Assembly (NCBI GenBank): GCA_948436455.1
Contig: CAOJIB010000005.1
Location: 1-40,572, forward strand
Origin: an uncultured Blautia sp.
GTDB taxonomy: Bacteria; Bacillota; Clostridia; Lachnospirales; Lachnospiraceae
Length of the DNA stretch: 40,572 nt
Direction of reading: 5' to 3'
In this document: one piece after another, positions 27,073-34,573 of the stretch
How positions within the stretch are numbered: the first letter of the stretch is position 1
How the letters are laid out: each line of letters begins with the position of its first letter
Position numbers and translations under genes: made by a program
The notes under the pieces: generated by a model
The model's input: only the letters and a program-made list of their open reading frames with translations
Told to the model about the DNA's origin: nothing
Database searches by the model: none

Positions 27073-28119
27073 ATGAAAAGAGGACTGATATGCTGCATGG
27101 GAATCACGTTGTCGGCTTGTCTGCTTCTTGGCGGCTGCCAACAGGGCGGCGGCGAAGATACCGCGAAGGGCGAGCTGGTGCTCTATACCTGGGAAAGCAT
27201 GTTCCCCCAGGAGGTACTGGATGCCTTTGAAGAGGAAACAGGCATCGAAGTCATTTACTCAAATTTTGATACGGACGAGACCATGCTGGAAAAGCTGGCC
27301 CAGGCAAAAGGCGGGGATTACGACGTAGTCATTGCCGACGACTACATTCTCGAATCCGTCATCAACGAAGGGCTTGCCGAAAAACTGGATACCGCAAAGC
27401 TGGAAAATTTGGGAAATATCAATCCCCTCTACCAGGGACAATTCTACGACCCCGAAGACGCCTACACCGTGCCCTACGGCGCGGGAATCCCGCTGATCGT
27501 CTACGATCCGGAACAGGTAGATTTTGAAATCAAGGGCTATAACGATCTGTGGAACCCGGCCTTAAAAGACAGCCTGGCGCTGACGGCGAATTACCGCGTG
27601 ATTAACGGAATCGTCAATCTTTCCGAAAACAGAAGTATGAACGACGAAAATCTGGATAACATCCAAAAGACAGGCGAAAAGCTCTTAGAGCTAGCGCCCA
27701 ACGTACGTCTGATCCAGGACGACAACACGCAGAACGCCTTGCTAAACGGCGAAGCCAGCGTAGGCTTTTTATATACTTCTCAGGTAACGCAGGCGCTCTT
27801 AGAAAATCCCGACTTAGAAGTCGTTTATCCCGAAGAGGGCTTAGGCTTTGGCATTATGGGCATGTTCATCCCGTCGGAGGCGCCGGATAAGGACGCGGCG
27901 TATCAGTTTATCGATTATATTCTGCGCCCAGAAGTAGCCGGCGAATGCTTCAACGCCATCGGTTACTATAGCACTAACCAGGCTGCGGATGAATTTGTCA
28001 ATGAAAATCTGGTCGTACCGGATTCTGTAAGCAAAGGAGAAATCGTCCAAAATATCAGCGAAGAAGCGGATACTGCATATAATCAGAACTGGACGGAATT
28101 CAAAGCCGCCTGCGACTGA
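27073..28119 (+). CDS. potD: Polyamine-type substrate-binding lipoprotein (PotD-like)
   Basis: 348 residues from ATG 27073 (GAAGGAGG upstream; the frame is open earlier but inside potC). Lipoprotein signal peptide with lipobox LGGC (Cys22). The mature part is a periplasmic-binding fold: LVLYTWESMFPQEVL, YDVVIADDYILE, YTVPYGAGIPLIVYD, GIMGMFIPSEAPDKDAA and FIDYILRPE, all typical of PotD/PotF proteins. It captures the substrate outside the cell and delivers it to PotBC. It ends the transporter part of the operon, 63 bases before the PtsI homologue. Confidence 0.94.
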   Translation: MKRGLICCMGITLSACLLLGGCQQGGGEDTAKGELVLYTWESMFPQEVLDAFEEETGIEVIYSNFDTDETMLEKLAQAKGGDYDVVIADDYILESVINEGLAEKLDTAKLENLGNINPLYQGQFYDPEDAYTVPYGAGIPLIVYDPEQVDFEIKGYNDLWNPALKDSLALTANYRVINGIVNLSENRSMNDENLDNIQKTGEKLLELAPNVRLIQDDNTQNALLNGEASVGFLYTSQVTQALLENPDLEVVYPEEGLGFGIMGMFIPSEAPDKDAAYQFIDYILRPEVAGECFNAIGYYSTNQAADEFVNENLVVPDSVSKGEIVQNISEEADTAYNQNWTEFKAACD

Positions 28120-28182
28120 TCCTTTGCAGCAGGCTTTTGGCAGAATACACAGCCGTATATCTTATAGCAGGGAGTGACAGTT

Positions 28183-29817
28183 ATGGAGATTTTTCAGGGA
28201 ACGGCCACATTTCAGGGAATCGCTATCGGAAAGATCCGGTATATTCAGAAATACGAACAGATGGTTCTCCAATATACCGTGGAAAACGCCAGGAAGGAAT
28301 TGGAGAGGTTCGAGGAGGCCAGCCGCCAGGTAAAAGCAGAAGTAGAAGAAATATGCCGGACATCCGGAGGAAATCTCGCCGAGCAGGAACTGCAGCTTTT
28401 GCAGGAGCAGTTGCAGCTTTTGTCTTCTCCCAGCTTTTTTCGGGCCATCCAAAGTCTGATCTACAATGAAAAGGTCAACGCAGGCTATGCGGTGGGCACC
28501 ACACGGGACGAGCTGGTTAGCACCTTTTCCCGGCTAAAGGACCCTTGCGTAAAGCTGCGGATGGAAGGCCTTCGGGATGTTTCCGAGCGGCTGATCGCCC
28601 GGTTAAATAAAATCCCTAGAGAAACGGCTCTGGGCGAAGATCCTGTCATTCTGGCGGCGGAGGAGCTGACGCTGACCTCTATGATCGAGCTGGATCAAAG
28701 CAAAATGCTGGCCGTACTGACCCGGCAGGGCTCCCGCTTTTCCCACACGACAATCCTGGCGAAAACGATGAATGTGCCAGCGGTCATCTGCCTGCAGGTA
28801 GAGCCCTCCTGGGACGGCCGTCTGGCGATCGTGGACGGCTTTACAGGAACGGTTTATCTGGATCCGGACGACGCCGTTTACCAGAAATACCAGAGCCGCC
28901 GGCAGGAATGGCAAAAAGAACACGAGGATCTCCTGCGGCTGCGCGGCTCCGAAGACGTTACGCAAGACGGCCATCGAGTGGGGCTTTACGCCAATATCGG
29001 CAATCTATCCGACTTATCCCTGGTGCATAAAATGGGCGCCAGGGGCATCGGCCTTCTGCGCAGTGAATTCCAGTACCTAGGCCGGGAAAATTATCCTCGG
29101 GAAAGCGAATTATTCCGGGCGTACTGCATGGTGGCCCAGGCCATGGGCGACCAGCCGGTGGTGATCCGCACCGTAGATCTGGGCGGAGACAAACAAGCCG
29201 CTTATATGGGCCTTCCCAAGGAAACAAATCCGCTGATGGGCAACCGGGGCATTCGCATCTGTCTGGATCGAAAAAGCATGTTCGAAGCCCAGCTACGGGC
29301 CATTTACCGGGCCAGCACCCATGGAAACCTACGAATCATGTATCCCATGATCACCTCCGTGGAAGAAATTTATCAGATACGAGAAATCGTCAAAGAAGTC
29401 AAAGCCAATCTGGATCAGGAAAAGATTCCCTACAAAGACGTACTCCAGGGCGTGATGATTGAAACGCCGGCCGGCGCGCTCGTCTGTCGGGAATTGGCCA
29501 GGGAGGCGGATTTTATCAGCCTTGGCACGAATGATCTGACGCAGTATCTACTGGCCATGGACCGGCAGAACCCCTGGCTAAAAGAAAAATACGACGAACA
29601 CCATCCGGCGGTCTTTCGGACGATTGAAATGGTAATCCGGGAAAGCCACAAGGAAAGCTGCCCGGTATGCATCTGCGGCGAGCTGGCCGGAGAAAAGGAG
29701 CTGGTGCCCCGCTTCCTGGCCATGGGCGTGGATTCCCTCTCCGTCGTGCCGGCGAATATCCTGCCGGTACGCAAGGCGATCCGCGAAACCTGCTTATCCA
29801 AAGAGGAGGAAACGTAA
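28183..29817 (+). CDS. ptsI: PTS enzyme I (phosphoenolpyruvate-protein phosphotransferase)
   Basis: 544 residues from ATG 28183 (AGGGAG 8 bases upstream; GTG 28174 overlaps that site and is unlikely). The HPr-binding helical domain (about 30-140) is followed by the phosphohistidine domain with GSRFSHTTILAK (His188). The PEP-binding barrel (250-540) carries RTVDLGGDK, MGNRGIR, MYPMI, SLGTNDLTQYLLAMDR and CGELAGE (Cys498). All catalytic parts are present. There is no ptsH or EII gene nearby, unusual for ptsI, which normally follows ptsH. The protein is about 25-30 residues shorter than common PtsI. It may be the general enzyme I or a paralogue tied to this operon. Confidence 0.92.
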   Translation: MEIFQGTATFQGIAIGKIRYIQKYEQMVLQYTVENARKELERFEEASRQVKAEVEEICRTSGGNLAEQELQLLQEQLQLLSSPSFFRAIQSLIYNEKVNAGYAVGTTRDELVSTFSRLKDPCVKLRMEGLRDVSERLIARLNKIPRETALGEDPVILAAEELTLTSMIELDQSKMLAVLTRQGSRFSHTTILAKTMNVPAVICLQVEPSWDGRLAIVDGFTGTVYLDPDDAVYQKYQSRRQEWQKEHEDLLRLRGSEDVTQDGHRVGLYANIGNLSDLSLVHKMGARGIGLLRSEFQYLGRENYPRESELFRAYCMVAQAMGDQPVVIRTVDLGGDKQAAYMGLPKETNPLMGNRGIRICLDRKSMFEAQLRAIYRASTHGNLRIMYPMITSVEEIYQIREIVKEVKANLDQEKIPYKDVLQGVMIETPAGALVCRELAREADFISLGTNDLTQYLLAMDRQNPWLKEKYDEHHPAVFRTIEMVIRESHKESCPVCICGELAGEKELVPRFLAMGVDSLSVVPANILPVRKAIRETCLSKEEET

Positions 29818-30960
29818 ATGTCCCGGAAAAGTAAAGTGGTTCTACTTCCCTGCGACAGCTACCAGGAGGAAAAAATCTATCCGCTTTTGAAAATCGGCCT
29901 TTCGGCCCTAGGCGGCCTGGAACATCTGATTGGAAAAGAAGAAAAAATCCTTTTAAAACCAAACCTTCTGAAAAAATCCGAGGTGGAAAAGGCCGTAATT
30001 ACCCATCCGGCAGTCGTCGGCGCCATGGCCCGGCTTTTGCGGGAGGAAGGCTACGAACATATCCGCTGCGGGGATTCCTGCGCGGCGGGAGATCCGCAAA
30101 AAATCATGGCGAGCGCCGGAATGCTGGACGTGCTGGAGAAATACCAGATTCCCGCCGCGGACTTTTCCCAGGGTGAAAAAACGCCCTGTCCAAACGGCCG
30201 CCAGGCAAAGGAATTTTTGCTAGCTAAAGAGGTTCTGCAGGCCGACGCGCTGATCAATCTCAGCAAAATGAAAACTCATGCCCTAGAGCGGATTACCGGC
30301 GCGGTAAAAAATATGTACGGCTGTATTCCCGGCTATCAAAAAGCGATGGATCATACGAAATATCCCACGGCGGACAGCTTCGCCCGGATGCTGGTAGATC
30401 TCAATCAGCTGGTGCGGCCCCGGCTGTACCTGATGGACGGAATTATGGCCATGGAGGGAAACGGCCCCGGCTCCGGCGATCCCACGCCAATGAACGTCCT
30501 GCTGCTTAGCCAGGATCCCGTCGCCCTGGATAGCCTCTTTTGCCGTCTGATCCATGTAGAACCCCAAAAGGTGCCTACGAATTACCACGGAGAAAAGCTG
30601 GGCCTTGGCACGATGCGGACGGAGGAAATTTCCATCATCACTCCCGACGGTGAGATTTCCACAGAAGAAGCCGTAGCCGCCTATGGCAATCCCGATTTCC
30701 AGGTGGAACGTAAGGGCCGCCGGCAGGCTTTATGGGTACAGGCGCTGGACGCACTGCGCATCTTTCAGAAAAAGCCCTATATCGTCAAAGATCGCTGCGT
30801 CCGCTGCGGCATCTGCGTCAAAAGCTGCCCCGTAGAAGGAAAGGCCGTCAGCTTTAAAAACGGAACGGCCCAGATCCCCGTCTATGATTATAAGAAATGT
30901 ATCCGCTGCTTCTGCTGCCAGGAAATGTGCCCGCACAAAGCGATCCAGGTAAAACGATAA
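29818..30960 (+). CDS. DUF362 protein with C-terminal two-[4Fe-4S] ferredoxin domain
   Basis: 380 residues, beginning directly after the ptsI stop. The DUF362 domain (about 5-300) has LLKPNLL (45-51), NLSKMKTHALERITGAVKN (147-165) and MDGIMAMEGNGPGSGDP (206-222). The ferredoxin tail has two complete cluster motifs, Cys327-330-333-337 and Cys361-364-367-371, each of the CxxCxxCxxxCP type. Such proteins are common in anaerobes and are presumed to be redox proteins, but no reaction is established for most. Downstream is a strong terminator, so it closes the operon. Confidence 0.9.
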   Translation: MSRKSKVVLLPCDSYQEEKIYPLLKIGLSALGGLEHLIGKEEKILLKPNLLKKSEVEKAVITHPAVVGAMARLLREEGYEHIRCGDSCAAGDPQKIMASAGMLDVLEKYQIPAADFSQGEKTPCPNGRQAKEFLLAKEVLQADALINLSKMKTHALERITGAVKNMYGCIPGYQKAMDHTKYPTADSFARMLVDLNQLVRPRLYLMDGIMAMEGNGPGSGDPTPMNVLLLSQDPVALDSLFCRLIHVEPQKVPTNYHGEKLGLGTMRTEEISIITPDGEISTEEAVAAYGNPDFQVERKGRRQALWVQALDALRIFQKKPYIVKDRCVRCGICVKSCPVEGKAVSFKNGTAQIPVYDYKKCIRCFCCQEMCPHKAIQVKR

Positions 30961-30973
30961 AGAACAACGAACG

Positions 30974-31015
30974 GCTGCCAAAGGAATCACCGATCCGGCT
31001 TTTGGCGGCTTTTTT
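30974..31015 (+). terminator. Terminator of the M20-PotABCD-ptsI-DUF362 run
   Basis: GCTGCCAAAG (30974-30983) pairs with CTTTTGGCGGC (30999-31009), with one bulge and one G-U, followed by six T (31010-31015). Confidence 0.85.
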
Positions 31016-31033
31016 CTTTTCTTTCGGGAGCGA

Positions 31034-31063
31034 TTGACAAAGGCATGGCAGATTTGTTAGACT
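31034..31063 (+). promoter_or_regulatory. Promoter of the glycan operon
   Basis: Perfect TTGACA (31034-31039), 18-base spacer, TAGACT (31058-31063). A leader of about 90 bases follows and contains a GCGGCG/CGCCGC hairpin (31120-31141) just before the ribosome binding site AAAGGAGA. Confidence 0.7.
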
Positions 31064-31161
31064 AAGACAGAAGCGAACGGATATACTATTTTATATGAAT
31101 ACACAAAAAAGCAGAAAAAGCGGCGGATTTTTACACGCCGCCCGCAATAAAGGAGAAGCTC

Positions 31162-32535
31162 TTGAAGGAAAGAGAATATTATAAACGAATCATTGTCTTT
31201 CTATTGGCCAGTCTGGTAGTGATCGCTCTGGCGGCCATGTTCGGATTTGTCTGGTACAGCTATTACCGGCGGCTGATCTATAAACCCTTCTGGAATAAAG
31301 GAAACTGGACACTGATCGCGCTGTACGCGCTGATTATCGTATTATTTTCCAGACTTTTCGGCGGTATTCGGGTCGGATATCTAAAAAGGATCGATATGAT
31401 CTATACGCTGGCACTAACGGTACTGGCTTCAAACGTGGTCGTCTATCTGCAGATTACTTTGATCAATCGCTGGTTTCTGTCGCCGGCGCCGATGGTGCTC
31501 CTTACACTGGCGGATCTGCTGGTGATTATTTTGTGGACCTTTGAATCCCAGTATATCTTCTTTCGTCTATACGGCGCCAAGCGGATGCTGGTGATTTACG
31601 GAGATCGGCAGCCAGACGAACTGATTCTAAAAATGCAGTCTCGAAAGGACAAATACAATATCTGCGGGATCGTCCATATAGACGCCGGGGAAAGCGTCAT
31701 CTTCCGAATGATGAAGGAATACGAAGCGGTGATTATCTGGGATCTGCCCTCGCAGATCCGCAACCGCTATCTGAAATACTGCTTCGCTCATTCCATTCGC
31801 TGCTATGTCACACCGAAGATTTCCGACATTATTATCATTGGCACGGACAGGATTCATCTTTTTGACACACCGCTTCTGCTCTCCCGGAATATGGGCTTGA
31901 CGGCGGAGCAACAGGTGGTCAAGCGGCTGATGGATGTCCTGCTCTCCGCCTTTGGCATCCTGGTATTTTCCCCGCTGATGCTCCTGATCGCCATCGTCGT
32001 CAAGGCGTACGACGGCGGGCCTGTTTTCTACAGGCAGGAACGCCTCAGCCGGGTGGGAAAGGAATTTCGCATCTTTAAATTCCGGAGCATGTGCGTAGAT
32101 TCCGAAAAAAACGGCGCCCGGCTGGCCAGCAAGCACGATTCCCGAATCACGCCGGTGGGACATGTGCTCCGCAATCTGCATCTGGACGAGCTGCCGCAGC
32201 TTTTTAACGTCTTTTTAGGCGATATGTCCATGGTGGGCCCCCGCCCCGAGCGTAAAGAGATCCTGCGCCAGTATAAAAAAGAAATTCCGGAATTCGACTA
32301 CCGCTTGAAAGTCAAAGCTGGTCTGACCGGCTACGCCCAGGTTTACGGAAAATATAACACCACGCCCTACGACAAATTAAAGCTGGATCTCTTCTACATC
32401 GAAAACTATTCTCTGATGCTGGATATCAAGCTGCTGTTTATGACCGTAAAGATTTTCTTCCAAAAAGAAACCTCTGAAGGAATCGAGGACGATCAGGTTA
32501 CGGCGCTTCGCCAGGAGGAACACATAGGAAAATAA
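31162..32535 (+). CDS. Polyprenyl-phosphate sugar phosphotransferase (WbaP/CpsE family), TTG start
   Basis: 457 residues, beginning with TTG 31162, with AAAGGAGA 6 bases upstream. Four membrane segments (about 9-31, 50-67, 78-100, 109-127), a cytosolic Rossmann-like middle part, a re-entrant hydrophobic helix (262-282), and a Bac_transf catalytic domain with KFRSM (306-310), the catalytic Asp342/Glu343 in LDELPQLFN, MVGPRPE and KAGLTGYAQV. It loads a sugar phosphate onto undecaprenyl phosphate, the first step of a surface polysaccharide or glycan. First of three co-transcribed glycan genes. Confidence 0.94.
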   Translation: MKEREYYKRIIVFLLASLVVIALAAMFGFVWYSYYRRLIYKPFWNKGNWTLIALYALIIVLFSRLFGGIRVGYLKRIDMIYTLALTVLASNVVVYLQITLINRWFLSPAPMVLLTLADLLVIILWTFESQYIFFRLYGAKRMLVIYGDRQPDELILKMQSRKDKYNICGIVHIDAGESVIFRMMKEYEAVIIWDLPSQIRNRYLKYCFAHSIRCYVTPKISDIIIIGTDRIHLFDTPLLLSRNMGLTAEQQVVKRLMDVLLSAFGILVFSPLMLLIAIVVKAYDGGPVFYRQERLSRVGKEFRIFKFRSMCVDSEKNGARLASKHDSRITPVGHVLRNLHLDELPQLFNVFLGDMSMVGPRPERKEILRQYKKEIPEFDYRLKVKAGLTGYAQVYGKYNTTPYDKLKLDLFYIENYSLMLDIKLLFMTVKIFFQKETSEGIEDDQVTALRQEEHIGK

Positions 32536-32536
32536 A

Positions 32537-33367
32537 ATGGAAAAAAAATATTCCGTGCTGATGTCTGTATACTATAAGGAAACTCCAGCGTTCCTCCAAG
32601 AAAGCATCGAAAGCATGCTGCGGCAGACGGTCTTTCCCGACGATTTTGTGATCGTCTGCGACGGCCCTCTGCCTGAGGAGCTTTGGAATGTCCTGCAGGA
32701 ATTCCAAAAGGCACGGCCAGGGCTTTTTCAGATTGTGCCGCTAAAAACCTGCCAAGGACTTGGAAACGCCTTAAATCAAGGCCTGTCCTACTGCAAAAAC
32801 GAACGAATCGCCCGAATGGACAGCGACGACATCAGTATGCCCGAAAGGTGCGAAAAGCAGCTACTCGCCATGGATCGGGAACAAGCAGATATTCTCAGCG
32901 GAAGCGTGTACGAATTTGAGGGCAGCCTTCAGAATATCCGGGCCCGGCGGACGCTTCCTCAAACGGCTGAAGAAATACGCACGTACGCCCAGCGGCGCAA
33001 CCCCTTCAATCACCCCTGCGTCATGTATCGAAAATCTGCGGTACAGGCGGCGGGCGGCTATCGCCACTGCCCCTTTTTCGAGGATTACGACCTGTGGGCA
33101 CGCATGCTGCTACTTGGAAAAAAGGGCTATAATCTGGCCGAACCGATTCTCTATATGCGGGCGGGCGAATCCATGTACGCCCGCCGGGGCGGGATCTCTT
33201 ACGGCTGCCTGGCTTTGAAATTTCGCTGGAAATTAAAAAAAATGGGGATTTCGTCTACAGCGGACTTTTTCGTTGCCGGACTGGGGCAATTTCTAGTATG
33301 CCTTCTGCCCAATAAGCTGCGAAAAATTTTCTATAAAAAAGTACTGCGCAAGGAAGGAGATGCATAA
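32537..33367 (+). CDS. Family 2 glycosyltransferase
   Basis: 276 residues. GT-A fold: N-terminal YSVLMSVYYKE, metal/nucleotide-sugar motif ARMDSDD (92-98), and a later FEDYDLW acceptor motif. A membrane-associated helix near the C-terminus is likely (FFVAGLGQFLVCLL). It probably adds the second sugar to the lipid-linked primer made by the preceding gene. It starts 1 base after that gene's stop and overlaps the next gene by one base (TAATG). Confidence 0.93.
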   Translation: MEKKYSVLMSVYYKETPAFLQESIESMLRQTVFPDDFVIVCDGPLPEELWNVLQEFQKARPGLFQIVPLKTCQGLGNALNQGLSYCKNERIARMDSDDISMPERCEKQLLAMDREQADILSGSVYEFEGSLQNIRARRTLPQTAEEIRTYAQRRNPFNHPCVMYRKSAVQAAGGYRHCPFFEDYDLWARMLLLGKKGYNLAEPILYMRAGESMYARRGGISYGCLALKFRWKLKKMGISSTADFFVAGLGQFLVCLLPNKLRKIFYKKVLRKEGDA

Positions 33368-34560
33368 TGGTAAAGGGAAAATGGAAACGCCGAATCTATT
33401 TTGCAGGCGGCAGCCTTTTGTCCCTGGTAAACGCATTGCTGCCCAAAGACAAAAAGCGCATCTGCTTTTTTTGCAAATCCGGCCTAGAGGATAATAGCGA
33501 GGCCTTCCTCTCCTATCTTCTGCAGGCAGGCTACGCGGAAAAATACCGAATTACCTGCATCGTAGGAAATGTCTCCGACTACCTATATCTAGAAGAAAAA
33601 AATATCGAAATCCTTCCAATAACCAAAAGCCTGTGGCCGCTATTTCGTTCAAAATTCCTTTTCTGCCACGGAGAGATGCTGGCCATTATGCCGGCCAGAC
33701 GTCAGATATCTGTGAATTTCTGGCACGGCATGCCCCTAAAAAAAATCAACCGAATGGTAGAAAAACTGGGAAATTACAAATACGATTTTTTCACCTATGT
33801 ACTCTCTACCAGCGAAAATTTCCGAGAGATTTTTGCCGAATCCTTCGGCTGCAAAAGGGAACAGGTTTTGATTAACGGCTACCCCCGATGCGACTACCTT
33901 TTCCAAAAAACGGGGGGATTCTCGGCACTTTCCATCGAAACGCAACGCTTTCAAAAAATCGTTCTATGGATGCCCACGTACCGCCGTTCCAAAGATGGCT
34001 TTATCATAGATACAGCCCGTAAAGAAATCCCCAAAAGCGATCTTCCTCTTTTGCGTCAGCCTCAAGATCTGTCTCAGCTTTCAGAATTTCTCGAAGAAAA
34101 AAACCTGCTGCTGGTCATCAAAATTCATCCGGCGCAGGACATGACGCAGATCTGTATGGAAGAAAAACCGCTAAAGCATATCCGATTCCTGACCAGCCGG
34201 GAATTAATAGAAAAGCGCGTGCCTTTGTATACGCTTTTGCGGGAAGCGGACGTACTTTTGACCGATTATTCCTCCGTCTATTACGACTACCTGCTGCTGG
34301 ATCGTCCGGAAGGTTTTATCATCGAAGATATGGACGCATACGAAGACGCCCGGGGATTTGTATTCCCTGATCCTTTGTCCTACATGCCCGGAGAAAAGAT
34401 CCGTACCCTGTCGGAGCTGTACCAGTTTTTGGAAGATTGCTGCAATGGAAAAGATGTATACCACGAAGAACGACAACGATTAAACACATGGGTCAACGGA
34501 TGGCAAAACGGACAAAACTGCGCGCAGCTTTGCGAAAAAATCGGACTCTCTCGCCCATAA
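33367..34560 (+). CDS. CDP-glycerol glycerophosphotransferase family protein (TagF/TagB-like)
   Basis: 397 residues; ATG 33367 overlaps the previous stop. Glyphos_transf signature: NFWHGMPLKKI (His120), WMPTYRRS (201-208), IKIHPAQD (His254) and LLTDYSSVYYDYLLLDRP (from 297). Members transfer glycerol- or ribitol-phosphate from the CDP form onto a wall teichoic acid linkage unit or glycan. With a single such gene and no tagD nearby, it more likely decorates or caps a glycan than builds a long polymer. Last of the three-gene glycan set. Confidence 0.9.
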   Translation: MVKGKWKRRIYFAGGSLLSLVNALLPKDKKRICFFCKSGLEDNSEAFLSYLLQAGYAEKYRITCIVGNVSDYLYLEEKNIEILPITKSLWPLFRSKFLFCHGEMLAIMPARRQISVNFWHGMPLKKINRMVEKLGNYKYDFFTYVLSTSENFREIFAESFGCKREQVLINGYPRCDYLFQKTGGFSALSIETQRFQKIVLWMPTYRRSKDGFIIDTARKEIPKSDLPLLRQPQDLSQLSEFLEEKNLLLVIKIHPAQDMTQICMEEKPLKHIRFLTSRELIEKRVPLYTLLREADVLLTDYSSVYYDYLLLDRPEGFIIEDMDAYEDARGFVFPDPLSYMPGEKIRTLSELYQFLEDCCNGKDVYHEERQRLNTWVNGWQNGQNCAQLCEKIGLSRP

Positions 34561-34573
34561 AGGAGGCATACAA

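Noticed and set aside
30974..31015. Possible attenuator of the glycan operon
   Set aside because: It lies upstream of that operon's promoter and belongs to the end of the previous transcript.
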